DNA of 31,531 nt, taken from Defluviitaleaceae bacterium (lineage in GTDB: Bacteria; Bacillota; Clostridia; Lachnospirales; UBA5962). The translations under genes and the position numbers were made by a program. The stretch is taken from the NCBI GenBank assembly GCA_009780765.1, contig WQZK01000004.1, positions 1-31,531 on the forward strand, given 5' to 3'. Under the pieces are notes generated by a model, which saw only the letters and a list, made by a program, of their open reading frames with translations, had not been told where the DNA came from and did not search any database. Position 1 is the stretch's first letter. The number at the start of each line of letters is the position of its first letter. Shown here one piece after another: positions 7,267 through 15,216 of the stretch.

Positions 7267-8634
7267 ATGAGAGAAGATTTTGACAAAAATACAAGCGATA
7301 AAGAAAATAGCAGAGAGTTTACTAGTGGTAGCTTAGATTTTTATAACGATGAGATAAGCCGTAAAGCCGTTGGTAAACTTCTTGAAGAGATAGATGATGA
7401 GGAAGATATTTCGCTTGAGGAAGACATTGAGAAAACATATATAAATGAAAAACCAAGAGGCTTTGAGCCCAAGAGACCTATAAATAATCATTTTTATGAT
7501 GAAGAGAAGGCAGGGGTGAAAAAAACTATAAACAACCACTTCTATGACGAAGAAAGGGCAGAAAACGATGAAGGTGGCGGATTTGTTCGCGGCTTTAGTC
7601 GTGGTGCAGATTTAGAAGAGCGTGCTAGGCGTGAAATTAGGCAAAATAATAATTTTGCAGAGGAACACTACGAAGAACCTAAGCGTCCACTTTCTTCTCG
7701 TGGGTCATCTCGCAATAATGAGGAAAGGCAGGTTCCTCCTGTTAGTCGTGAGGAGTTTTCTGAGGCACGTGAAGAGCGTAGAAATGCCTTTCGTGAAGAA
7801 AGAGAAAACTATAGAAGACAATTTTTAGACGAAACAAAAAGTGAGCGAGAGTTTAAAAAAGTAATTCCTGAAAAGCAGCAACGTGGCTCAGATTCTAGGC
7901 AACAGTCAACAGAAAAGCAGCGCCTTTCAGAAGCTAGGCCGCAATCTAATAGAAAACGCGTAGAGCGTGAAAGAGAAGAGTTAAATAATGCTGAAAAAAG
8001 GTATAGCACTCGCCCACTTGAGGATTTAGAACCTAAAATTCAAAAAGCAAAGCAAGGTCAAAGCCCAAATAGGCGTCCAAGCCCAAATAATCAAGTGCAA
8101 GGTGTAGCAAATAAACGTACAAACGAATCTCTAAATAACATAGATGCTAAAGTGGAACTTTTGAAGTTGCCTATTTTCAAGATTATGAGTGGGGCTTTAG
8201 TGGTGATGCTTGCTCTGGTTGTAGTTTTAGCGGTTCAAACACGTCGTTTATCAAGCCAAGTTAGTGAACTTAGTGAATTTGAAGATGCTAATATAACACT
8301 TCGTGGTATACTAAATTCGCAAGAAGAAGATATAGACAGGTTTACAGCCAGAATTTCAGAGCTTACAGATGAGGTAAACACGCTAACGCTCCAATTACAA
8401 CAGGTAAATACCACAAATATTCCTGAAGATGGCACAGAAGATGAAACTGGCACAGATGTTATTCAAACTGTAGGTACGACTCACACAGTTGTAAGTGGAG
8501 ATACATTAAATGGCTTAGGATATAGATTTTTTGGTGCTGCAAATGCAGGTGCTCAGATAATACGTGAAGCTAACAACTTAACAAGTGATAATTTAACAAT
8601 TGATCAGGTACTTATTATTCCACCAAGAGATTAA
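7267..8634 (+). CDS. Bitopic membrane protein with disordered cytoplasmic region, coiled coil and C-terminal LysM
   Basis: 455 residues from ATG 7267, which has AGGGAGG upstream; a TTG at 7216 inside the stem-loop is rejected. Residues 1-300 are highly charged (Glu, Arg, Lys, Gln) and of low complexity with no recognisable fold. They hold a duplicated INNHFYDEE motif (72-80 and 88-96). One membrane helix spans about 303-323, followed by a predicted coiled coil about 325-378, a Thr/Glu/Asp-rich linker and a LysM domain from about 406 (HTVVSGDTLNGLGYRFFG) to the end. With no signal peptide before the helix, the long N-terminal part should be cytoplasmic and the LysM should bind peptidoglycan outside. 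It could link a cytosolic partner to the wall (inference). rho follows after 12 bases, so they share a transcript. No named family recognised apart from LysM. Confidence 0.85.
   Translation: MREDFDKNTSDKENSREFTSGSLDFYNDEISRKAVGKLLEEIDDEEDISLEEDIEKTYINEKPRGFEPKRPINNHFYDEEKAGVKKTINNHFYDEERAENDEGGGFVRGFSRGADLEERARREIRQNNNFAEEHYEEPKRPLSSRGSSRNNEERQVPPVSREEFSEAREERRNAFREERENYRRQFLDETKSEREFKKVIPEKQQRGSDSRQQSTEKQRLSEARPQSNRKRVEREREELNNAEKRYSTRPLEDLEPKIQKAKQGQSPNRRPSPNNQVQGVANKRTNESLNNIDAKVELLKLPIFKIMSGALVVMLALVVVLAVQTRRLSSQVSELSEFEDANITLRGILNSQEEDIDRFTARISELTDEVNTLTLQLQQVNTTNIPEDGTEDETGTDVIQTVGTTHTVVSGDTLNGLGYRFFGAANAGAQIIREANNLTSDNLTIDQVLIIPPRD
7480..7560 (+). repeat. Two 33-base coding repeats with the same peptide but different codons
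   Basis: Units 7480-7512 and 7528-7560 encode I-N-N-H-F-Y-D-E-E-(K/R)-A twice, 15 bases apart, in the cytoplasmic part of the LysM protein. Six of the eleven codons differ only at a synonymous third position (mostly T to C), and one differs in amino acid (AAG to AGG, Lys to Arg). The pattern suggests an old duplication kept at the protein level. Confidence 0.8.
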
Positions 8635-8646
8635 AGGAGGTTTTTT

Positions 8647-10056
8647 ATGGATTTTGAAAAAATGAGTTTACTTGATTTGCGAAAAAAAGCAAAAGAATTA
8701 GGTGTTAAAAGTCCAACAACGTATAGCAAAGGCTCGCTTATTGAAAAAATAGGTGAGCTTTTGCTGGGTACAACAATTGTAGAAGAGCCTAAAGTAAAGC
8801 AAGAGATAATTAAAGAAGAACCAAAACCACGCATAAGGCAAGAACAACCTTATCAGCAAAACTCGCAAAGGTCTTCAAAAGTGGGCGATGATTTTCGATT
8901 AAGTGGCGAAATAGCAGCTCTTGATAGTGGTATAGAGGCAGAAGGTATTTTAGAAATTATGCCAGACGGTTTTGGGTTTTTGCGTGTTGAAAATTTTTTG
9001 CCAAGCCCGAAAGATGTGTATGTTTCTCCTCCACAGATAAGGAGGTTTAACTTAAGAACTGGTGATTTTGTTAAAGGCAATCTAAGAATAGCGAAAGAGG
9101 TTGAAAAATTTCCAGCACTTTTATTTGTTAAGGCCATAAATGGCGATAATCCTAACACTATGGCTAGGCGCCCATACTTTGAAACTTTAACGCCTATTTA
9201 TCCGGAAGATAGAGTAAGGCTTGAAACACACCATTTAGATTTATCTACAAGAATTATCGACCTTGTTGCACCTATTGGAAAAGGACAACGTGGCATGATA
9301 GTTGCACCTCCAAAGGCAGGAAAAACAGTCCTACTTAAAAAAATTGCAAATTCCATTTTAAAAAATCAACCAGATATGCACATGATTGTTTTATTGATAG
9401 ATGAAAGGCCTGAAGAGGTTACAGATATGCAACGTTCTATACAAGGTAAAAATGTAGATGTTATTTATTCTACTTTTGATGAGCTTCCAGAACATCATAA
9501 AAAAGTTACTGAAATGGTTTTAGAGCGTGCTAAGCGATTAGTAGAACAGGGGAAAGATTTAATTATTTTGATGGATAGCATCACAAGGCTTTCAAGGGCA
9601 TATAATCTTACAATTCCACCAAGTGGTAGAACGCTTTCTGGCGGGCTTGACCCTGCGGCTCTTCATATGCCAAAAAAATTTTTTGGGGCTGCCCGAAATA
9701 TTGAAAATGGAGGCTCTTTAACAATACTTGCAACGGCTTTGGTTGACACAGGTTCTAAAATGGATGATGTTATCTTTGAAGAATTTAAAGGCACAGGAAA
9801 TATGGAGCTTGTTTTAGACCGTAGGCTTTCTGAAAAGAGGATTTTCCCAGCTATTGATATAATGAAATCGGGCACTAGGCGAGAAGAAAATTTACTTACC
9901 AATAAGGAGCTAGAAGCAGTTTACACCATAAGAAAAACTATGAGCAAGCAATCAGGGCAGGATATGACCGAGAATATTACAGAAATGCTTGTTAGAACAA
10001 AATCTAATAGAGAATTTATTGAAAGAATTCATACTATCGAGCAAAATAGCAAATAG
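8647..10056 (+). CDS. rho: Transcription termination factor Rho
   Basis: Hexameric RNA helicase/translocase that ends transcription at untranslated RNA. 469 residues from ATG 8647, with AAAGGAGG upstream. Order: an N-terminal SAP-like helical part (SLLDLRKKAKELG), a short charged linker, the cold-shock-type primary RNA site (EGILEIMPDGFGFLR, then DVYVSPPQIRRFNLR), and the RecA-type ATPase. Walker A is APPKAGKT (220-227), Walker B LIILMDS with D310, then PPSGRTLSGGLDP (Q-loop region) and MPKKFFGAARN. Length is close to a standard Rho apart from the modest N-terminal linker. It lies between the LysM gene and a GNAT gene, with gaps of 12 and 15 bases. rpmE, often found after rho, is not here. 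Identification is secure. Confidence 0.97.
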   Translation: MDFEKMSLLDLRKKAKELGVKSPTTYSKGSLIEKIGELLLGTTIVEEPKVKQEIIKEEPKPRIRQEQPYQQNSQRSSKVGDDFRLSGEIAALDSGIEAEGILEIMPDGFGFLRVENFLPSPKDVYVSPPQIRRFNLRTGDFVKGNLRIAKEVEKFPALLFVKAINGDNPNTMARRPYFETLTPIYPEDRVRLETHHLDLSTRIIDLVAPIGKGQRGMIVAPPKAGKTVLLKKIANSILKNQPDMHMIVLLIDERPEEVTDMQRSIQGKNVDVIYSTFDELPEHHKKVTEMVLERAKRLVEQGKDLIILMDSITRLSRAYNLTIPPSGRTLSGGLDPAALHMPKKFFGAARNIENGGSLTILATALVDTGSKMDDVIFEEFKGTGNMELVLDRRLSEKRIFPAIDIMKSGTRREENLLTNKELEAVYTIRKTMSKQSGQDMTENITEMLVRTKSNREFIERIHTIEQNSK

Positions 10057-10071
10057 GAGGAATTCTTCAAT

Positions 10072-10860
10072 ATGATACAATTAAATGAAAATCAATATGA
10101 GTTGCTTTTAAGGCTGTTAGAAGAAATAAATTTTAATACTCTATTTATACGTTCGGTTATTGCGGGCCATGTTGAAGGCAAAATTTATGTTGATTATCTC
10201 CATTGTCCAAAGTCATTTTACGCTATATCTAAATGCGGCTTATCTCTGCTTTTTGGCAATCCAAATAATGAGCAATTTAATAATAGTCTTTTCAACTATT
10301 TTACCCAAAAGAATGAATTAAGAATAAAAGATGAGTGGTTGCAGGCATATCCTTGCGAGTGGTATCCTTTGATTGAAAAGGTAGTTAGTGTAGGTAAAGC
10401 AAATCGCTATAGCCGTCTTAATTTTTCTTTTGATAAAAATGAGTTTTATAAAAATAATGCAGATTTATATTTTGATGAGTATACTATTATTCCTACTACA
10501 GCCGAGATGTTTTCAAGTATTAAGGGTACTGTTAGCCCTAGTGAGTTTTGGTGTGATGAGCATCAATTTTTGAAAACTTCTACTAGTTTTATAATTGTGA
10601 TTGATGGTGAACCAGCTTCCACTGCATTTGCATCGTATCGGCATGATAATATATTAGAAATTGGTATTGAAACGGATGAAAAGTACAGAGGTAGAGGATT
10701 GGCTCAAATTGTGTGTTCTAGGCTTATTAAATACTGTATTGAAAATAATTTAGAACCTATGTGGTCTTGCCGTTTAGAAAATGTGGCTTCAACAAATCTA
10801 GCTAAGAGGCTTGGATTTAAAGAAACTATGAGGTTGCCGTATTACCACATACCTGTATAA
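10072..10860 (+). CDS. GNAT family N-acetyltransferase (GNAT_acetyltran type)
   Basis: 262 residues, AGGAGG upstream of ATG 10072. The C-terminal half is a GNAT fold: the segment EIGIETDEKYRGRGLAQIV carries the acetyl-CoA pyrophosphate-binding loop R206-G-R-G-L-A211, followed by NVASTNLAKRLGF, the usual motif B helix. The N-terminal half (about 1-150) is the less conserved region seen in the larger acetyltransferases of Pfam GNAT_acetyltran, with several aromatic and Cys residues. No membrane segment. Substrate unknown. It follows rho by 15 bases and is probably co-transcribed, but nothing links it to termination. Confidence 0.8.
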   Translation: MIQLNENQYELLLRLLEEINFNTLFIRSVIAGHVEGKIYVDYLHCPKSFYAISKCGLSLLFGNPNNEQFNNSLFNYFTQKNELRIKDEWLQAYPCEWYPLIEKVVSVGKANRYSRLNFSFDKNEFYKNNADLYFDEYTIIPTTAEMFSSIKGTVSPSEFWCDEHQFLKTSTSFIIVIDGEPASTAFASYRHDNILEIGIETDEKYRGRGLAQIVCSRLIKYCIENNLEPMWSCRLENVASTNLAKRLGFKETMRLPYYHIPV

Positions 10861-10897
10861 AACTTTAGGCAAAATAGTAAAAAGGAGTTGCTAGAAA

Positions 10898-11179
10898 ATG
10901 CAAGAAAAAAAGGGTAGAAAAAAATTTATAATTATTCCTGTTGTGTTGATTTTAATAGCTATAGGCATATTTATGTTTTGGCCTGCAAATATATCACGCC
11001 AAGAGGCTCAAGAAATAGCCATTTCTCATGTTGGCGGCGGAACAGCCAGTCGAGCTGAGAGAGATTTTGAAAGGCTTCAAAGAGCGTGGTATGTTGAGGT
11101 GTTTCATATTGGAGTTGTCCATGAAGTCTATATAAACATGCGAACAGGTGATGTTATTAGAGTAGAAGTTGATTGGTGA
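10898..11179 (+). CDS. Small membrane-anchored PepSY-type protein
   Basis: 93 residues. A Lys/Arg-rich start (2-10) and one hydrophobic helix (about 10-28) are followed by an extracytoplasmic domain. That domain has the PepSY pattern: SRQEAQEIAISHVGGG, then a Trp-Tyr-Val-Glu-Val strand and a final strand pair ending INMRTGDVIRVEVDW. PepSY domains are often linked to inhibition of peptidases, but a role here is inference. An AAGGAG site lies ten bases before the ATG. It is the last gene of the LysM-rho transcript, 37 bases after the GNAT gene and 55 bases before a terminator. Confidence 0.78.
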   Translation: MQEKKGRKKFIIIPVVLILIAIGIFMFWPANISRQEAQEIAISHVGGGTASRAERDFERLQRAWYVEVFHIGVVHEVYINMRTGDVIRVEVDW

Positions 11180-11212
11180 TAGTGTGCTATAAGGAATAGG
11201 TTATTCTACATC

Positions 11213-11233
11213 TTAATAAATCATTTTTATTAA
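11213..11233. repeat. AT-only inverted repeat next to the terminator
   Basis: TTAATAAA (11213-11220) and TTTATTAA (11226-11233) pair perfectly (8 bp) around the loop TCATT. It sits directly before the terminator stem and is weak in energy. It may be an upstream part of the 3' end structure or only AT-rich sequence. Confidence 0.4.
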
Positions 11234-11234
11234 A

Positions 11235-11263
11235 GGTTGATTTCCAGTAAATCAATCTTTTTT
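11235..11263 (+). terminator. Intrinsic terminator of the LysM-rho-GNAT-PepSY operon
   Basis: Stem GGTTGATTT (11235-11243) pairs with AAATCAATC (11249-11257) with one G-U pair and loop CCAGT, and is followed by six T (11258-11263). The preceding AAA can pair with the first T residues. It is the clearest rho-independent terminator in the window and separates the operon from gpr. Confidence 0.8.
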
Positions 11264-11291
11264 GCATATAAAAAAAAAGATGTGATAAAAT
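11262..11291 (+). promoter_or_regulatory. Possible gpr promoter (sigma class uncertain)
   Basis: TTGCAT (11262-11267) and TAAAAT (11286-11291) are 18 bases apart, an acceptable sigma-A pair. TGCATA (11263-11268) also fits the forespore sigma-F/G -35 pattern. gpr is forespore-expressed in Bacillus, but the only -10 resembling the forespore consensus (GATAAAA) is spaced at 15, too short. Only the presence of a promoter is supported. Confidence 0.35.
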
Positions 11292-11311
11292 AATACTATT
11301 TAGGAGGAGCC

Positions 11312-12301
11312 ATGAAAAATAAAAATATATATACAGATTTAGCTACAGAAACCAGAGATTTGTACTTGCAGGATTCGCAGGAAGATGAAATAGACGGAAT
11401 AGATTTTAATATTTTTGAAGATGATGAATATTCCGTTAAAATAAGCTTCATTGAGATACTTAATGAAAAAGGCGAAAAGTCTATGGGTAAACCAATTGGA
11501 AGCTATGTAACACTAGAATCTGATGAACTTAAAGTTAATGATATAGATGCTCATGAAAAAATAATTAAGCTATTAGCGGATGAAATTGGAAAGCTTCATA
11601 AGCTTTCAGAAAAAAGCAGTGTATTAATTATTGGTCTAGGAAATAGAAGTGTAACACCAGATTCTCTTGGGCCGAAGGTTGTTTCAAAAATACTTGTTAC
11701 GAGGCATATAAAAGAAGTTCTGCCAGAAAGTCTTGGTGATGGCGTTCGCTCTGTAAGTGCATTGTCACCAGGTGTTATGGGAATGACAGGAATAGAAACT
11801 AAAGAAACCGTGAAAGGCGTTGTTGATAGGATAAAGCCTGATTTAGTAATTGCTATTGATGCACTTGCAGCAAGGAGTGTTTCGAGAATAAACTCAACAA
11901 TTCAATTATCAGATACAGGAATTTCACCGGGAGCTGGGCTGGGCAACAACAGAAAAAAATTGGATATTGAAACCTTGGGTGTTAAAGTTTTAGCTATAGG
12001 TGTGCCAACTGTTGTAGATGCAGCAACTCTTATAAACGACAGCCTAGATAAAATATTAGATGAAATGATACAAGAGTGTAGTGAGAGTTCTTATTTTTAT
12101 GAAATGCTTAATAGCCTTTCATCTGAAGAAAAGCATGGGCTTATATCAAATATTTTGGCTCCTTGTGATGGCAATATGTTTGTAACCCCTAAAGAGGTTG
12201 ATGCAACTATCGACAGGCTTTCGAATATAATAGCGAATGCTATAAATATAGCTCTTCACCCAAATATTACCAAAGAGGATATAAATAGGTATATGTATTA
12301 G
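11312..12301 (+). CDS. gpr: Germination protease GPR (spore protease)
   Basis: Aspartic-type endopeptidase (MEROPS A25) that degrades small acid-soluble spore proteins early in germination. 329 residues from ATG 11312, with AGGAGG upstream. The N terminus has the propeptide pattern TDLATETRDLY and EIDGIDF, the region where the inactive precursor is cut during sporulation. The core holds LIIGLGNRSVTPDSLGPKV, SALSPGVMGMTGIET, DLVIAIDALAARS with conserved Asp residues, and GISPGAGLGNNR, all family signatures. It is a single-gene unit: a terminator precedes it, and a convergent gene overlaps its last 35 bases. Its presence shows that the organism is a spore former or comes from one. Confidence 0.95.
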   Translation: MKNKNIYTDLATETRDLYLQDSQEDEIDGIDFNIFEDDEYSVKISFIEILNEKGEKSMGKPIGSYVTLESDELKVNDIDAHEKIIKLLADEIGKLHKLSEKSSVLIIGLGNRSVTPDSLGPKVVSKILVTRHIKEVLPESLGDGVRSVSALSPGVMGMTGIETKETVKGVVDRIKPDLVIAIDALAARSVSRINSTIQLSDTGISPGAGLGNNRKKLDIETLGVKVLAIGVPTVVDAATLINDSLDKILDEMIQECSESSYFYEMLNSLSSEEKHGLISNILAPCDGNMFVTPKEVDATIDRLSNIIANAINIALHPNITKEDINRYMY

Positions 12302-13895
12302 GCTTTTCGCCATAGTCAAACAGGATATAAGTATCTTTTTTGATACAATCAGGGACAGCATAGTTAAATTTTTCTATATGGAGCAACTTTTTTGTTTTTA
12401 TAATATCTTTATAAATGCTATCGCCAAGCTCGCATTTGATTTTACTGTAATCAGTTTTTGTAACAAATGCGGGCAAGTTTTTTATATTTTCACCTAAAAA
12501 CATGTCAAACTTGATTAAATCTTTCAGAAAATCTACATTTTCGTCTATTTTTTCAAGGAAATTAAATAATATTTCATATAACTTTATTTTTCTATGGCTT
12601 ACAGAATCATAATTATTATCTTCCCAAAATTCTGAAAGTGCGTGAAAAAAATCGAATGGGGTTTCAAAATTTTTAAGCCCATACTCTAAAGTATTTACAA
12701 AATTATTGCTATTATAGTAAATATCAACCATGTTTTCTATAGATTTTAAAGTGAGTATATCAGCAAAGCTTAAATCACCTGTGTAAAGAATTTCATATGG
12801 AGCATAATCGTTATAAACAATTCCAAACTTTTCTGCATTTTGCCTAAGCCCAGAGCCTCGTAAAAGCTTTAAAAATCCCAACTGTAACATATCAGGGTGC
12901 AAAGAAAAAACATCGTTAAAAGAATTTCTAAAAGAAGCAAATCCCTCAAGTGGCAAGCCTGCAATTAAGTCAAGGTGTATATGGATATTGCCAAGTTGTT
13001 TGATGAGCTTAACTTTTTCAAATAGCTTATTTAGGTTAGTTTTGCGTTGTATTTCTAATAGAGTATTAATGTTTGTAGATTGGACTCCAATTTCAAATTG
13101 AATAAGCCCTGTTCTTGCTTTTTTCAAGGTCTCAAGCATTTTGTCAGTTAACAAATCGGCAGAAATTTCAAAATGAAAATTTGTAACGCCGTTATCATTT
13201 TCTATGATATGGTTCCAAATAAACAAAGCGTGTTGCTCATTGCAATTAAATGTTCTATCAATAAATTTAACTTGCGTGACTTTGTTTTTGATAAAAAAAT
13301 CCAAGTCAGATTTAACACGTTTTTCGGATAAAAATCTAACCTCGCCGTCAATAGAAGAAAGGCAATATTGACAATTAAATGGGCATCCTCGAGATGACTC
13401 GTAATATATAATTTTGTTTTCGTAATCTTCAATACAATCGGTATAGCAAAAAGATATATCGTCGAGAGAAATTTTTTCAGATTTGTAAATTTTATTTAAT
13501 TCTTTTCCGTTCAAAATATCTAAAACGAGATTATAAAAACTTTTTTCGCCTTCACCTAAGACAATAGCATCTGCACCAAAAAAGTTTTCGCTCTCAGGGT
13601 TATAAGAAACTTCTGGTCCCCCAAAAACTATTTTGGTGTTAGGCATAACTTTCTTTATATTTCTAATTAATCTTTTTACAATCTCAATATTCCAAATATA
13701 GCAAGAAAAGCACACAACATCTGCCTGCTCTTTGAAAATACTCCTTAAAATGTAGTTTTCATGGTTGTTTATTGTAAATTCTTTAAGAGCAAGATTATCT
13801 TTAAAATCTTTACAATAAGTATACAAACTTCTAATAGCAAGCGAAGAATGTATAAATTTAGCATTAATTCCTACTAATAAAATTTTTGTTTTGAT
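12267..13895 (-). CDS. B12-binding domain radical SAM protein (DUF4080 type), apparent ATC start
   Basis: 542 residues if translation begins at the ATC at 13893-13895. Residues 1-115 form a B12-binding Rossmann domain (KILLVGINAKFIHSSLA, then VVCFSCYIWN and KIVFGGPEVS). The radical SAM core has the cluster motif C171-x3-C175-x2-C178 (RGCPFNCQYC). The C-terminal 200 residues fit DUF4080. No ATG, GTG or TTG lies in frame before TTG 13824-13826, which would cut off the first conserved strand and B12-loop region. An in-frame stop is present farther up. AGGAG lies exactly eight bases before the ATC, and reading ATC as Met gives MKTKILLVG, a typical family start. So it is either a real non-AUG start, a recent ATG to ATC mutation, or a base error. 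The 3' end overlaps gpr by 35 bases. Substrate unknown; likely a methyltransferase or similar. Confidence 0.85.
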   Translation of the reverse strand: MKTKILLVGINAKFIHSSLAIRSLYTYCKDFKDNLALKEFTINNHENYILRSIFKEQADVVCFSCYIWNIEIVKRLIRNIKKVMPNTKIVFGGPEVSYNPESENFFGADAIVLGEGEKSFYNLVLDILNGKELNKIYKSEKISLDDISFCYTDCIEDYENKIIYYESSRGCPFNCQYCLSSIDGEVRFLSEKRVKSDLDFFIKNKVTQVKFIDRTFNCNEQHALFIWNHIIENDNGVTNFHFEISADLLTDKMLETLKKARTGLIQFEIGVQSTNINTLLEIQRKTNLNKLFEKVKLIKQLGNIHIHLDLIAGLPLEGFASFRNSFNDVFSLHPDMLQLGFLKLLRGSGLRQNAEKFGIVYNDYAPYEILYTGDLSFADILTLKSIENMVDIYYNSNNFVNTLEYGLKNFETPFDFFHALSEFWEDNNYDSVSHRKIKLYEILFNFLEKIDENVDFLKDLIKFDMFLGENIKNLPAFVTKTDYSKIKCELGDSIYKDIIKTKKLLHIEKFNYAVPDCIKKDTYILFDYGEKPNTYTYLYPLW

Positions 13896-13899
13896 AAAC

Positions 13900-15216
13900 T
13901 CAACTCCTAAGTTTTTCTAGAGTTTCTTTTATTTTCTTTTCAATGCCATTATCGGTTGGCGTGTAGTATGTTTTGCCGATTAATTCATCAGGCAAGTATT
14001 GCTCATCTTTAACATAATTTCCAGGAAAACTATGAGCATACTTATATTCTGTTCCATGCCCCAAATCTTTTGCATTTTTATAATGAGCATCTTTTATATG
14101 GTTAGGAATTGTTTTAATTTGAATCGTTTCAACATCACGCATAGCTTTTGAATACGCAGATATAGAAGAGTTGCTCTTAGGTGCACAAGCCATATAAATT
14201 GTGGCTTGCGATAGGTGCATGATACATTCTGGCATACCTATGAAATCAACCGCTTGCATCGTTGCGATTGCCACTAAAAGAGCATGTGGGTCGGCATTTG
14301 TAATATCTTCTGATGCGAAAATAACAATTCTCCTTGCAATAAATTTAGGGTCTTCACCAGCATAAATCATGCGTGCAAGATAATAAATAGCTGCATCAGG
14401 GTCAGACCCACGCATACTTTTAATAAATGCGGAAATAGTGTCATAATGGTTATCGCCATTTTTATCGTAATTAATTGCTCTTCTCTGTATACATTGTTCA
14501 GCAATGGCTAAATTTATATGTATTTTACTGTTTTCATCAGATTCGGTGGTAAGTGCGGCAAGCTCGATTGCATTTAGTGCAGTTCGTGCATCGCCTGAAG
14601 CCATGTCGGATAAAAAGGTAAGGGCATCGTCATCAATACTTATATTATACATAGCAAGTCCATTTTCGTCTTCAATCGTACGCAAAATAAGTGTTTTAAT
14701 ATTTTCTTGTGTAAGTGAATCAAGCTTAAAAATTATTGAACGCGAAATTAAAGCCTTATTAACTTCGAAATAAGGATTTTCGGTAGTTGCACCTATTAAG
14801 ATTACTGTGCCGTCTTCAACATATGGAAGAAGTGAATCTTGCTGAGTTTTATTAAATCTATGAATTTCATCTACAAAAAATATTGTTCGCTTACCGTTTA
14901 AGTTAAGTGCATTTTTTGCCTCGTCTATAGAGGATTTTATATCTTTAATACCCGAGGTTGTGGCATTTATCTGAATAAAGTTGCTTTTGGTAGTATTTGC
15001 AATTATTTTTGCAATAGTTGTTTTGCCAGTTCCAGGGGGACCATAAAGAATAATGCTTGTAAGTTTATCAGCGAGAATTGCACGATAAAGCAAAGTCCCT
15101 TTTCCAACAATATGCTCTTGCCCAATAAAATCTTCTAATTTTTTTGGACGCATACGGGCGGCAAGGGGAGCTTCTTTTTTCATTTTTTTGTTCTTTTGAT
15201 ATTCAAATAAATCCAT
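13900..15216 (-). CDS. rarA: Replication-associated recombination protein A (RarA/MgsA AAA+ ATPase)
   Basis: 438-residue clamp-loader-like AAA+ ATPase that acts at stalled replication forks, as a tetramer with single-strand-binding protein in characterised homologues. Conserved start APLAARMRPKKLEDFIGQEH, Walker A GPPGTGKT (59-66), Walker B FFVDEIH with D116 and E117, then ILIGATTENPYFEVNKAL with the sensor 1 and arginine-finger regions. The C-terminal helical and tetramerisation part has AIYYLARMIYAGEDPKFIARR and ends near the PGNYV and YYTPTDNG signatures. The start codon shares one base with the queA stop (TAATG), and AGGTGA lies upstream. The downstream radical SAM gene begins only four bases after its stop. 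Length is standard and identification secure. Confidence 0.95.
   Translation of the reverse strand: MDLFEYQKNKKMKKEAPLAARMRPKKLEDFIGQEHIVGKGTLLYRAILADKLTSIILYGPPGTGKTTIAKIIANTTKSNFIQINATTSGIKDIKSSIDEAKNALNLNGKRTIFFVDEIHRFNKTQQDSLLPYVEDGTVILIGATTENPYFEVNKALISRSIIFKLDSLTQENIKTLILRTIEDENGLAMYNISIDDDALTFLSDMASGDARTALNAIELAALTTESDENSKIHINLAIAEQCIQRRAINYDKNGDNHYDTISAFIKSMRGSDPDAAIYYLARMIYAGEDPKFIARRIVIFASEDITNADPHALLVAIATMQAVDFIGMPECIMHLSQATIYMACAPKSNSSISAYSKAMRDVETIQIKTIPNHIKDAHYKNAKDLGHGTEYKYAHSFPGNYVKDEQYLPDELIGKTYYTPTDNGIEKKIKETLEKLRS
13904..13908 (-). promoter_or_regulatory. Ribosome site that supports the ATC start of the radical SAM gene
   Basis: AGGAG on the minus strand, inside the last codons of rarA, ends eight bases before the ATC codon. 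It is only about one base from an out-of-frame TTG that overlaps the rarA stop, so it fits the ATC far better. Confidence 0.65.

Noticed and set aside
8853..9158. Antisense open frame inside rho
   Set aside because: No ribosome site and no family similarity; it mirrors the rho coding frame. The same holds for antisense frames inside tepA (30887-31234) and dxs/tlyA (21504-21962).
13824..13826. TTG start for the radical SAM gene
   Set aside because: It deletes the conserved first 23 residues of the B12-binding domain and lacks a spaced ribosome site.
13898..13902. Out-of-frame TTG at the rarA stop plus a programmed frameshift into the radical SAM frame
   Set aside because: The TTG is about one base from AGGAG and in another frame; the eight-base spacing to ATC is simpler.
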